Below, in pieces: positions 1-10,936 of a DNA stretch of 64,000 nt. The DNA is from Phellopilus nigrolimitatus (taxonomy: Eukaryota; Basidiomycota; Agaricomycetes; Hymenochaetales; Hymenochaetaceae): contig JAJOHG010000073.1 in the NCBI GenBank assembly GCA_021029095.1, forward strand, positions 1-64,000. Reading direction: 5' to 3'. The translations under genes were made by a program, and so were the position numbers. Positions within the stretch are counted from its first letter, which is position 1, and each line of letters starts with the position of its first letter. The notes under the pieces were generated by a model. That model did not search any database. It was not told the DNA's origin and worked only from the letters and a program-made list of their open reading frames with translations.

Positions 1-1142
1 GTTCCGTGCGCTATGAGGTCGACAGCGCCGGCACACTCGTCCAGATCACCACGGACGTCGGCGGCGGCACGCACCTCCGGTTCTTCTACGACGTCCCCGG
101 CGTCGCCGCCGCGCAGGCGCGGTACGCGGCCAGGTTCACCAACGCTGGCACCGATTCTCCGGCTCGCCAGACCCTCCAGTTCTTCTTCCGCACGGTCTCC
201 GCCGGTGCGCCCGCCATTCCGGACGGGGTATACGAAGGCGTAGACGGCATGGACTATATCACTCTTGCGGCGCCCGCTCCCCCGGACGCGATGTTCGATG
301 ATAACATGGGTATGGATGAGGATGAGAACGAGAACGAGGGTGAGGACATGCGTCGCACACCGACGTCCGCCCCGAACGCGCTCACACGTGCGTCTCCAAT
401 CCCGAGCGACGTATCTAGCACCGATTCGACCTCGACCTCGCACACGAACAGCGTGTTCTCCAAAACGCCCAGTGTCACCCTCACTTCGCCGCCCAAGGAG
501 TATGCCATGATCGCGCCATGGGATGTCGAAAAGGCGGGCGCAGCGCCCGCCCAGGTCCCTTCTCTCCAGCGCACGCCAGTTGAGAGCCACACCGACGCGT
601 ACACCAGACTCCAGCGCGCGGACGGCACTGTCGCCGAGCGCGGCTTACCGGAAATCGCGGCAGACGCGCCGCCCAGCATGCGCGTGTACGACTTCCCAAG
701 CCCAGACACACAGGCGCGCGCGCTGCCGCACGTGCTCGATATGGAGCACGCCCAATTCCACCCGCAAGGCTTGTCCGTCGGGCGTGCGCCGAGCATCGCT
801 GACTCACTGAAGGAGAACTGCGACCCGTTCCACGAGGCGGCGCAGACCCCGACGCCCGAGGCGTCTCCCGTGCGTGCGACACTGACACGCGAGGTCCTCG
901 CACCAGTTACACCGCGCCGGCCTATGCGCCGCCTCTCGACGCCGCCGACGCCCGGGCCGTCCATGCTGCGCCGGACTCCGCGCAGGACCCTGCCTCCGAT
1001 GTCGTCCTCTCCTGAGCCGCGCTCGCTCTCGCAGCTCACGCCGTACCGCGCGGCGATTGAGAGGAACGCCCGTGAGCGCGCGGTGAGCAGAGAAAATACG
1101 CGCGCGAGGGCCGCCATACGTGCGCGTGGCGGGAACGCCTGA
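1..1142 (+). CDS. 3' part of a Ser/Pro-rich protein, unrecognised
   Basis: The open frame enters from the left edge (first full codon at base 3) and ends at TGA 1140-1142, so the true start lies outside the window; the GTG at 6 is only the first alternative start. About 378 residues are visible. The first 90 or so look folded (alternating hydrophobic and charged residues, with a ridge of Phe/Tyr). An acidic Asp/Glu/Asn run follows near residues 98-114. The rest is low-complexity Ser/Thr/Pro/Arg with many SP and TP sites, ending in an Arg-rich tail. GC content is high, as in the other genes here. Long antisense frames over it are GC shadows. I do not recognise the family; a regulatory protein with a disordered, phosphorylatable tail is only a guess. 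Confidence 0.6.
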   Translation, partial: SVRYEVDSAGTLVQITTDVGGGTHLRFFYDVPGVAAAQARYAARFTNAGTDSPARQTLQFFFRTVSAGAPAIPDGVYEGVDGMDYITLAAPAPPDAMFDDNMGMDEDENENEGEDMRRTPTSAPNALTRASPIPSDVSSTDSTSTSHTNSVFSKTPSVTLTSPPKEYAMIAPWDVEKAGAAPAQVPSLQRTPVESHTDAYTRLQRADGTVAERGLPEIAADAPPSMRVYDFPSPDTQARALPHVLDMEHAQFHPQGLSVGRAPSIADSLKENCDPFHEAAQTPTPEASPVRATLTREVLAPVTPRRPMRRLSTPPTPGPSMLRRTPRRTLPPMSSSPEPRSLSQLTPYRAAIERNARERAVSRENTRARAAIRARGGNA

Positions 1143-1901
1143 GTGCTGTGGTTTGCGCTGTTCCGTTCGGGCTCAGGCTCAAATAATGGCTCACGTTATT
1201 CGCCTGATCTCTCCTTACGCCCTTCACTCCTTTGACTTACAGATGTAACAATAGGCACCACGCATCTTGAAGCTTTGCGCACTCAGCGCGCTATCCCCTC
1301 CTTCCCATCAGACTTATAATTCTTCTACTTCCTATTGAATGATCCTAGACGGTACAATATGTATATTCTTTATGAACTACGATTATGCCCTAGACCAGAA
1401 TATGATTTATATCTTGCATGAACTCTCATTCTCAGTTAGTTCATTTGTATTGTTGCCTGATCGACCGCCATCTGCCACGTCTTTGCTGCTTCATCCGAAG
1501 CATTGAGATTTCAAGGTAATACTCGAGTAACGGGCATATTTTATATTCAATCTGTAACTGCCCTTCATTCTGCGAGCCCTGCATAAGTGTCCTGTTAGGC
1601 GCGGAGTTACTTTACCTCATTCTTGCGCTGACGTTGACGCGAGTGCTTCACGAGAAGGGGACAAGGCTATGAGAGAGAATTCTCAGAAGCGATGAAGCCA
1701 GTCGAACGCACGCGGTGACTAGGACACAGGAGGACGTGACTTCTCATTAATCCTAAACCAAAGAATATACGTCGGAGAAGCTTTGAACGTATTGTAGGCG
1801 ATTCATAGTTTAGGGGACCATAAATACGTTCATTTATATTTTTTGAATGACGGCAGAGAAAGATTCACAGGAACGAATACAAGAACGAATCGCTTCACTA
1901 G
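1143..1901. other. intergenic, AT-richer, no gene seen
   Basis: About 760 bases between the first gene and the hAT-like element. No frame with coding character, RNA gene or clear repeat was found. It presumably holds the 3' UTR and terminator of the upstream gene. Confidence 0.5.
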
Positions 1902-2772
1902 TAGGGCTCCGCAACGTACCCGTATATACGAAATACGGTACGGTACGGTACGGTCACGTACCAGTATCGTAATGCTCTCCGAGGGTCTAAAATACGGTCA
2001 CGTATTTACGTGACCGTACACGTATTGAACCCGTATAATATGTCTGTATACGTTCGTAATACGTGATACGTGACCCTACACCCATACTATCTAACTAGAA
2101 GCATGTGATCGTGAGGTACATACCTCTAATTAGGTATTAGTCTCCCAACTGCAAATAATACTTCAAATAAATGCTGATTGCCGGCTATTTGACATCACCG
2201 CGGCCGTGCCACCACAGCGTGGATCGTCGGCACTGCCCGTGTTGGCAATCCACGTGACTTTTCATCGCCATCAACGCACGCCGCTGGCTTCCCGCGCCGC
2301 GCGCGACACCGAGATAGTTGTGCTCGTCGTGTCGAACGACGAGCACGACTATCTCCCTCAATTTTCTACCTTTTCCAGTCTTTTTTTTTTGCATCATACG
2401 TGTGTCATAGAGCAGATTCAAATGAAATTGGAAAAATAAAAGTGGGATTTTGGTGCCGCCATCCCCTCCCCCCTCCTCTCTTTTTTTTCTTGCCACTGCC
2501 TGCCGTTTGCTCTTCTCAACAAATAAATATGATTTTGATGCCGGAAAAAGGCAAAATGCGACAAACTCTTGTAAAATTTCCAAAACGAAACTTTCTTCTA
2601 TGTTTACATAACCCGTATACGACGTATCACCGTATACGGTCAGTACCGTACCAGTACCGTACCGTATGTGCCCACGAAAACTTAAAATACGGACCGTATT
2701 AATACTGAACGTACCAGTATTCAGGTTTCGAAAATACGTACGTACCAGTATACGGTACGTTGCGGAGCCCTA
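1902..2772. mobile_element. hAT-like non-autonomous DNA transposon (MITE), 871 bp
   Basis: The ends are perfect 19-bp terminal inverted repeats: TAGGGCTCCGCAACGTACC at 1902-1920 and its reverse complement at 2754-2772. An identical 8-bp direct repeat, TTCACTAG, flanks it at 1894-1901 and 2773-2780. An 8-bp target duplication and a TAGGG terminus are the classic signature of the hAT superfamily. Both subterminal zones are packed with short TACGG, CGTAC and TACGTG motifs in both orientations, as expected for transposase-binding repeats. No transposase frame is present, so it would need enzyme in trans. Perfect TIRs and TSD suggest recent movement. Confidence 0.9.
2311..2355. repeat. 19-bp-stem hairpin inside the MITE
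   Basis: Arms 2311-2329 and 2337-2355 are complementary with one mismatch (G-T in RNA) around a 7-nt loop. The arms include TGCTCGTCG and CGACGAGCA. It lies near the centre of the hAT-like element. Confidence 0.75.
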
Positions 2773-2780
2773 TTCACTAG

Positions 2781-5700
2781 GTTACGCGCGATTCGAGTAG
2801 CACCTGGCTTGATCCGTCCTCGCTTCCATTTTACGCCCGTTCCGTAGCAAACATCTCCGTCCAAAAGTGTTTCCATCCCTTCTTCGTCCGCGAGAACTTG
2901 CACAGACCGATGGGCAGAGGTATCACTTTTGCGCACCAGGTACATACCCTGTAGCGCCTTGCTCAGCATTGTAAACCAGCCACACCAAGAATGCATGCTC
3001 GTCCTCGCTGAACCGACCCGCATCCCGTGTTCGTCAAAAGATGCGAAAGCGAGCGTCATCACATGTCAGTCACCAGCCGAACCCAGAGGAAGGATTATAT
3101 CTAAGGGTACGTTACATGTAATATCAAGCGCTGTCGGTTGCGAGGACTCACGAAGCACCATAACCCCCTCGCCTCAGCTCGCGATTGAGACAGCACTTAG
3201 CTTAACGCATTCTCCTCTCCTCTCCACGTCAGCTTTGTTACCCAGTTCTCCTCGTAGCAGAATTCGCCTTAATAAGAACCCACGAAAGGGATCGTCCCCA
3301 GAAACCGTAGCCGACGAGAGAACGAGGAGTGCTTGAGACTCGTTTAGACGATCTGCGTCCTTGCATCCCGCACGCGTACACTCATCATTTTCAACCAGCA
3401 AGATTACGTATCACCCGTTTACTTTGCCTAGAGGGACAATTGACGATGATCGTGAGTGAGTTGAGATGCAATACTCAGTGCGGGGTTAGGGGATGTCGCA
3501 ATCACGAGCGGGTTTGAGCTGCACTTTCGTGAGAAAGACGAGCCGTCTTCAAAGGGGAACAGAGTACAGCAGGGTGAAGGAAATGCGGTCCTCCGCAAGT
3601 TGAATGTGGATAGACTGTCCGCTATGCAGACAATGAGAGCGGACAGCAGAAGCGCCAAGCGGCAGTGGTGCAGAACCCGCGCCACCAGCTATACAACTTC
3701 ATGAGGAGCGCCACGTTAACACAAACAGTATGCTGCCTGGTCAATTAGGCCGCGCGGCGATCTCTGGACAGGGCGCGGGAATGGATACGTGGATCGCAGA
3801 GTAACAGCACATTTCACGACGCACAAATGAAATGGGTATGGGAAAGTGCGGTGAGTATCCAGCTTGCACGGCACACGATCGGCAGAAAGAAAGCGCAGAG
3901 ACGGAAACGGGCCAGCGATGCCTAGATTCATTTGAGAAGCAGACATACCTGAGTTCAAGCTTTGTTATATACCGACACGAGAAATGCAGACACTCTGCGC
4001 GAGTAGCATAAATATTAAGAATGGAAAGCTCGAGACAGAAATCACAATTCCGCTAACGCCGTTTGAAATCACGACTGGACTCTGCGTGCGGACATTGTCA
4101 ACAAGACAGCCATTTTACGGAGGTTCTGAGGCACTCGGTGAAAGTCTGAAGCAATAGGCATCAAAGAAAGGGGACATGGGTAAACATCTACATTACCGGA
4201 GACTGCAACCAGCGAGAGAACGAGGGACGCTTGAGATCTTCGACGATCAGTTGATAATTATCGCAGAAGTGCGATACTGATGCTACGGTCTGCACAGGAA
4301 AAGGCTTGTAGAGCTACTGGAATCCTTGGAAAGGACATAAAACATGCACGAATGCTGGGTAGGCACTGTCAAAAGCGCGAGCGGGTCGACGATCTTCGAT
4401 ATAAAACGTGGAAAAACTTATGTGACACTTCGTACGAACATGCGCACACCTTTGCGATCGAATATGCAGAGGATAGTGGCAAGTAAATAGGATGAAGATG
4501 CCAGCCGTCTGGCTGGACGCACCGTTGACGATGCGAGAGGTAGCAAGGAGTCAGGGCGAGAGATACGCCAAAACAGCCGGGAACAGCCGGAAATCCTCTC
4601 TCTTGCGTCTGCGTACGGACAACAGCAGAGATAGTTTAGGGGCAGTCGGATTGGACCCCCATGACCACGATATCGCTATTTCTCCGTCTTCCCACCTCCC
4701 CCAGGGCCATACAAGTACCTGCGCCCATCCTGACTGCAAGGCCTCACATCCAGGACCGTCTTGCGCCTTCAAGGCGCTCTCCGTGTGCGGCTCAACACTG
4801 ATGAGCGCATGGTCGCGTACACTGTGGTTCTGCGGAGTTTGACAAACGATGCGTGCGTTGTCGCTGGGATGAAAGGATCTTGGGATAAAAGGATCCTGCT
4901 GTTGGGCGGGTCTATGGTGCAGACACGCATTTCTTGGAACAGCTGGCTTTCTTTCTCTTTCTTTTTCTTTTTACTTCGTGGAATCCATCGACTCACACCG
5001 TCCCGACATCCACCCCGTGCCGACGTGTACGGACCCCTACAAAGTGTCCACAGCTATACTCGACCTTTCCTGAGTATTTGCGGGGACGGCTTTTCCGAAA
5101 ATCGCAGAACTCTTGGCCGGGGTGGTTACAAGGGGTGTAGTCTTGGAGAATCGGAATTATATTGGCGCGGTGGCTTGCGCTGCACTTTGACTTCGCATAA
5201 GTTGTTGCTCGTAGATGTTTATGTTATGTAGTATTTTTTTAATGAACGAATTGATCGGGGTTCATGGAATCATTGGTGCCGTATGTGAGCTCGAGAACGG
5301 TGTATGTCGCAATCGCATACTCTCCTATGGTACTGTAAGCTCGTTTCACAGTAGAACAGTTCACATCCGAGAGCCCGATGTATTAATTCAGTGAACTCTT
5401 CATATTACATGTAATAAGATACATAAAACGGACAACGAGTAATCTACAGTTCCCGCGCCCCGAAGGACCGGTCATTCGACCTCGTGCGGTAGAAGGGATT
5501 ATGCAAGATTCGACTGCCAAAGCCCGCATTATCTGCAGCAGCACGGCTGGACAGCCGAGTCTCGGTACCACGCACCGCGCGAGGACGATGGCTGGTGTTC
5601 GAGGGTGATGGCGGGCGCGAAAGAAAGCAGAAAAAGCGCACCATTGCGTTGCAACGCAATCCAGCGAACACGCGAGGCGCATAGCAGCCAGCAAACCTCT

Positions 5701-7321
5701 CATATCGAACAACAGTTCGACGAGTCCCGGATCGTGCCGCAAGACGCGCGAGATTAAGCTCGGCGAACAGGATATCTGAATGGCGGCACTGAAAGCCGTC
5801 AAAAGGCCTGGGATGCTCGTATCGTGGAATCGCGACAGCGTGCAGTGCCTTTACCGCCGACTACTGACGCCCGATGCACCCGTGTATATGTATTTCTCCT
5901 GATGCGCAAGATATAAAAAAGAAAAGAAAAACATTGTAGATGCGGAAGAAGGCTACGGGTACTGCGAGACGAGAGATGTGCAATGCGGTACGCGGACCCT
6001 GGAAGCGCCAGGAGGAATGTATTAAAAGAAAGACCGTCAGTACAAAACCCATGTCGTAAGAGAAACTGACCGGGCTTAGAATCGCATAGACAGGGAAAGC
6101 GGATGGAATCAAGGCTCTTCGAGCGCCGCACGGTGAGCATCATGCATGAGGTGTGATGCCAGGACTATAGCAGATGAGTCGGCGATGTGCGGAATGAGAA
6201 AGATAGCAGGCGCTCTATTTCTGACTGTTGGTCCATCATCGTCCAATTCAGTCCTGCGTGTAGTGAAACTGTAACCCGACCGCGCTTGGTGGAGGATTGT
6301 TGAGGAGCTTCGTAACGTACCTGCACGTTCACACCTCCTGATCCCATTTCCTTCTCCCTTCCAGCCAAAGAAAACTGTCCTTCCTACTAGAAAAAGACAA
6401 TCCACCTTGCCGATATTGGGACGCAAGGAGCCTCTGTTGAACGCATCAGCGGATCACGAACGAGCCGTGAAGGACACGGATTACGGACCACGTGGTGGAG
6501 CTTCTGTCCAGCGCAGCCAGCAACACCTTGAACGAGTCCTGTTCTCTTTTGTCGCGAATAGGCCTAGAAGTCTGAGCTGGCGCCGTGTAGCTTCCCGTTG
6601 ATGTTGAGGTCGTGATAGAAGACCGTGACGGCCGCGACGCGTCGGCAATGCGTGTCATGCTGTATCGTGCATGTTCTCCCTCTCGCGCATTCAACTCGAC
6701 TGAATCTGGCTTTTCTTTTTGCTACTTGAAGTGAGGATAGGCGGCATAATATAGTCTTGATTGTTATCGCGTTGGATGGCGCCTCAATTGGACGTAGGAA
6801 TGGTGGTGAAGTGATGTGACAACGTCGGCCCAGGGTGCGTTTGCCAGGCTCGCACTCATGAAATAGGACCTTATTCGCAATTCCTTACAGCCTTCAAATC
6901 AGTTTGGAACCATGGCTCGATGTTCTAGACGATGCAAGTTTGTTCGTTCTGGAGGGCATGTTCGCCGAGCACGTCGCTCTGTACGCCCCCCGCCGTCTTT
7001 TTCGAACATGTCTGGCTCCAACGCGACATCTACAGCCCTGCCGATGATATCTTGAACGGACGCTAAGGCCCAGGACGAAAAGCTATCACTGTCAGCCGCT
7101 TCTATGTAAAAAGTTATAATGATTAGCTAAGGGCGTCTACTGTAGTATCCACTCCACGTCATCCTCCTGGCCCGGATCCAAATGACGTTCTATCGTGCTC
7201 AAGCTGCTCAGCGCTCTTTATCATAAACACGTCGCTCCCGACAGCGTAGACCACACTCCTCCCCATCATCTCCCGCGACATCTATTCCTGATACGCTACC
7301 TCGAAAAGCTCAACACTATAT
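2781..7321. other. 4.5-kb gene-poor region
   Basis: Only short, mutually overlapping frames occur here, none with a motif I know. A degenerate similarity links about 3310-3355 and 4205-4250 (shared CGAGAGAACGAG followed by GCTTGAGA and GACGAT), suggesting a decayed repeat. A minus-strand frame around 5450-5800 has somewhat coding-like composition but no start, splice pattern or family I can support. I see no RNA gene. Confidence 0.4.
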
Positions 7322-8833
7322 ATGTCTGTTTCCGACCGATCTACAAACACTACCGCCCACCACAGGTCCATGGACGAGGCCACTACCGCTAAGCCAGCCC
7401 TGCAGTCCGGCCATGACGCCGAGTACTTCACTAAATACCCAAATCGCTGGGCACGGCTACGGTGCGCATCTAGCTCTACGTTATTGTTTGTTCCGCGCTC
7501 ACACTAATCAGGTCCATTATACGCGAACCCGCCGCAGAGTTCCTTGGAACTATGATCCTCACTATGTTTGGTACCGCGGGTAACGCACAGGGCGTCCTTT
7601 TTGACAACCCACAAGTGTCCGCCACGCCCGCCGGTGTACGTTGTTAAAACTCGCTTTAATCTTTCGTTCAAGAGCTTACCACTTGTGTCGTACAGGGCTG
7701 GTTATCTGTCGCGTTCGGTTGGGGATTGGGTGTGTTGTTTCGTTTCATTCACTCAGTACAGATGGCTGACACTGTACAGGCACCGGACTCGGCGCATGGG
7801 TCGCCGCAGGTATAAGCGGCGGACACATCAACCCAGCGGTCAGCCTCATCTCCCTTGTCGCGTTTCCGACCGTAACCTTACTGCCTCCTCCACCCATCTA
7901 GATCACGATCGCGCTCGCAACCTTCCGCGGCTTCTCGTGGCGGAAGGTCCCCGTGTTCATCCTCGCGCAGCTCCTCGGCGGGGTTGCAGGCGCCGCGATC
8001 ACGTATGCCAACTACGTCCACGCGATCGACCTCGCGGAGGGCGGCCCCGGCCTGCGCACCGTCCCCGGCACCGCGTCGCTGTTCGGAACGTATGCGGTAC
8101 GCCTCCATGTCCTTCATCTATCACTCATATGAATGCTAAGAACGTGCTTTGTTTCAGCTCCCTTACATGACCAACGGTAAGCCAGAAAGTTCATAGCGCT
8201 CTATAACCACTCTAATTTATAATCGTTCGTCCTTGCAGTCTCCGCCTTTTGGGATGAAGTGAGCCCTTCACAAGATACATAACCTAGCATTGTTTACAGA
8301 TGCACACTTTCCTTTTCTTTCTAACAGTTTCTGGGCACCTTCCTCCTGGTCATGGTCCTCCTCGCGGTGACAGACAGGCGCAACGGCCCGCCGCCCGCAG
8401 GGCTCGTCCCACTCGTACTCTTCCTCGTCGTCTTCGGCGTCGCCATGGCCTTCGGCGCACAGACTCGTCAGTCTCCTCTTTCCCTTCTTTTCCTGAAAAC
8501 AAAGCCCGCTCAACGCCACGCACCGAAACCACAAATTGAAAACAAAACACAGGCTTCGCGATCAACCCCGCGCGCGACCTCGGCCCGCGCATCCTCTCCG
8601 CGATGGCCGGCTACGGGCGCGCGGTCTTCACCTTCCGCCACCAGTACTGGCTATGGTGCGGCGTGCTCGCGCCCGTCCTCGGCGCGCTCGTCGCGGCTTT
8701 CGTGTACGATACATGCGTGTACACTGGCAATGAAAGCGTGGTCAACCGCCCGAGCGCGCGTGCACGCGCACTGCACGCGCACGCACCCGACCAGCAGCAC
8801 AAGCAAATGCTTGCAGGCACAGATATGGTTTAG
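7322..8833 (+). CDS. aquaglyceroporin (MIP family channel), nine exons
   Basis: Predicted to be a plasma-membrane channel for glycerol or water. Exons by eye: 7322-7461, 7512-7635, 7696-7729, 7780-7838, 7902-8096, 8158-8176, 8239-8258, 8328-8466, 8553-8833, giving 336 aa with every junction in phase. The first half carries [29 protein letters not shown] and the first pore box HINPA (Asn about 117). The second half carries [13 protein letters not shown] and the second box NPARDLGPR (Asn about 248). The Asp after NPAR is the glycerol-facilitator hallmark. The length suits a fungal aquaglyceroporin with short tails. Two exons are only 19 and 20 nt. The exon 8/9 junction predicts Arg just before FAINPARD where the family has Gly; this could be a splice-site misreading or a real change. 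The start ATG is the first in frame. The gene looks intact. Confidence 0.85.
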
Positions 8834-9140
8834 AAAATATTAATAATAATACATGTAATATAAGATCTTTGTTCAAATTTTGCGCTCCCGAGGCCTCCTG
8901 TCCAGAGACGTCGTCGTCCGGATCAGCCGTATAGCTCGTTATAGATGCAGATTGCGACGCAGTATGGCAACAACTTTGGGTCAGCTTGCTTCGCGCAAGT
9001 TTTTGGTTTGATTTGTCAAAGATTTTGTTCGACAACCTTGGGTCAGCTGATTTTGTCACAATTCCAGCCAATCACGTAGGACCAGGACCCCGTGCATTCC
9101 TATCTTCACAATAATATATTATCTGCACATGTGTCTTAAG
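8834..9140. other. intergenic with a short dispersed repeat
   Basis: Non-coding DNA between the aquaporin and the P450 remnant. Bases 8963-8984 (TATGGCAACAACTTTGGGTCAG core) reappear in reverse complement near 18729-18750. A second partial copy (CTTGGGTCAGCTGATT) lies near 9039-9055. This looks like a fragment of a dispersed element. Confidence 0.5.
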
Positions 9141-10373
9141 TATATTTCTACTCTACTCCAAACATACTTCCGGATCTTCCGCATTATCGTAAGTAAATTT
9201 GGCCATCCATGATACAAATGTTCGAGATTAATGGGACTTTTCTCTAGGTAATGGAACGTGAAAAGAATCAGAGGAAGGCGCAGAGCACGATGCACTGCAT
9301 CAGAGAGGATTTGCTACGGCAAGAGAGGAAACATGCGCTTGGCGAGCAGGATGAGTTCGACAGGGCCGACAAGAAGGGTGTGTCGGACCTCGAGGGAAGA
9401 GACCTGCTTAGCGCACTGGTCAGGGAAAATATGGGCACAGAACTCCTGGAATTGCAGCGGATGTTGGATGAGGATGTACTTGCTCGTAAGTCTGTTCTGC
9501 CAGTTATTTTCTCTTTCTGAACTTCGAAAACAGAGGTCCCGATGTTCCTGGTCGCTGGGCACGAGACTACGAGGTAAGTAGTATTTTATTGTGCCCATTC
9601 TGCACGAAAACTGACAATATGTCAGCACCGAAACAAAGTGATGTCTCTTCGCGCTCGTGCAGCGGCCGGATATACAGTCGGCGCTGCGCACGGAGCTGCT
9701 CAGCGTCGAAAGCGATGCGCCGTTGATGGATGAGCTCACCACGCTCCCACGCCTGGACGCGGTCGTGCGCGAGACATTGAGGCTGCATGCCGCCGTTCCC
9801 TTGACCGGCAGAATCGCAATGCACGACGACGTGATCGTGGTCGCCGAGCCATTCGTCGACCGGAAAGGGAGGACGCACACGGAAATCAAGTGAGTTGCAG
9901 AGTGTCTGTAGGAGACATACGCTCGGGTGGCGTGAGAGTGGGGTGTTTGGTGATGTTAGAGCGCGGCCGGTATCTCGCTGTGCTGGCACGCTTCGGTCCT
10001 GTAGCACTTACCCATACGACGTCCTACTGTTCCTCAGCTAGCTCAGATATACACCGGATTCCTAGTGATTTAGGGTGATCCCGGCGTAGCAGCCTTACAG
10101 TGTCTGGATATCTTTCCAAAGTGTTGATGTGGTGTGCAGGATTTAAAAGGCCAAGGGTGTATTTATTCCTACTCTTGCTCTCAACCGGTCCATTTTGTTC
10201 ACGCTGCACCGCACATTCGAGTTCGAGCTAGCCTCCCCGTAGAAGAGATCGAGAAGCGCTCGCTGATGGTGACGCTCCCGTACTTGAAAACAACGTGAAG
10301 GCGGGTGTGCAGATGCCGTAAAGCTTTATAGTTTATGATAGTGTATAACATGAATAAGTTATCCCCCGCTGTT
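9141..10373 (+). pseudogene. cytochrome P450 pseudogene, haem-binding region lost
   Basis: Recognisable P450 pieces occur in order. A helix-rich exon runs from about 9248 to 9485, ending in LLELQRMLDEDVLA. The next exon holds the I-helix motif VPMFLVAGHETTS (9533-9573). Then comes LFALVQRPDIQSALRTELL and the K-helix ExxR as RETLRLHAAVPLTGR (to 9891). Far downstream (about 10195-10300) lies a C-terminal remnant resembling the usual FEFELA...EKRSLMVTLPYLKTT end. Damage: an in-frame TGA at 9639-9641 where the family has Trp after the T-T-S region, a frameshift near 10240 (EFELASP versus VEEIEKRS), and no Cys-containing haem loop between. The gap is filled by about 200 bp that recurs inverted at 19.45-19.66 kb. 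No complete N-terminus (membrane anchor, proline hinge) is visible. It cannot bind haem. Confidence 0.8.
9897..10100 (+). repeat. ~200-bp dispersed repeat, copy 1 (inverted relative to 19.5 kb)
   Basis: The segment from TGTAGGAGACAT through the GCGTAGCAGCCTTACAG block at its right end matches the reverse complement of about 19453-19657 with scattered substitutions. It sits where the P450 haem region should be, so it either replaced that region or was inserted there. No TIRs, target duplication or coding sequence were recognised. Confidence 0.75.
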
Positions 10374-10406
10374 ATTTTATTCATTCCTGCCTATCCAAGG
10401 ACCCCG

Positions 10407-10915
10407 TGTTAGAACTTACCTTGCTTACCTCACGACGATCCCCCTTACATCATTCCCTCCTTGCTTAGTCAGGCCCTTCACCTTTCCATTACCTTTCCCT
10501 TAGTTCATGGCCTGACCCCTTCCTCATTGTACGCGACCCTCCTAGGTGCTCCCCGCTCCACGCTCCACTGCCTCACTCCATGTTCCACTGTACATGCCCC
10601 TTACGGGCCTTTCCCTCACGCTCCCCTCATGTCATGCTGCGCATGACTCCATAGCTCCGCTGACATCATAGTCAGCCTCATAGTATATATAGGTACATCG
10701 CTGGGACCTTAAGCCCCAGCTTGACCTCCTTGTTCAGTAGCTAGCACAGTCTTGCTATTCATCACCCTTGCTCTTCATAGTCCTGCGCTCTGCGCTTCAC
10801 AGTCTTGCCATAGCCATCGTCGCCTTGTCACAGTCAAGCCTCACGTCATTCGTCACGTCACTGTCCACAGTCACGCTCCTCGCTCCATTAGGCAAGACCC
10901 TGTTACTCCGTAACA
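10407..10915 (+). repeat. 5' LTR
   Basis: 509 bp, TGTTAGAAC...CCGTAACA, matching 17518-18026. It contains a TATA box (TATATATA, 10684-10691) and, about 30 bp further, a hairpin-forming GCTGGG...CCCAGC segment followed by AGCTTGACCT (10718-10727), the likely region of the RNA 5' end. Confidence 0.95.
10684..10691 (+). promoter_or_regulatory. TATA box of the retrotransposon
   Basis: TATATATA in the 5' LTR. Transcription would be expected to start about 25-35 bp downstream, close to 10715-10720. The same box lies in the 3' LTR at about 17795-17802. Confidence 0.7.
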
Positions 10916-10917
10916 TT

Positions 10918-10927
10918 AGGTCAAGCT
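10918..10927 (+). other. primer-binding site, self-priming type
   Basis: Right after the 5' LTR the sequence AGGTCAAGCT is the exact complement of AGCTTGACCT at 10718-10727, near the predicted 5' end of the element's own RNA. The usual tRNA PBS starts with TGG; none is seen here. This matches the self-priming mechanism known for Tf1/sushi-type elements, in which the first bases of the transcript fold back as primer. Confidence 0.7.
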
Positions 10928-10936
10928 CTCTTTTGA

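Noticed and set aside
254..1117. Long antisense frame (287 codons) over the first gene
   Set aside because: High-GC shadow of the plus-strand frame; Arg/Ser-rich composition and no motif.
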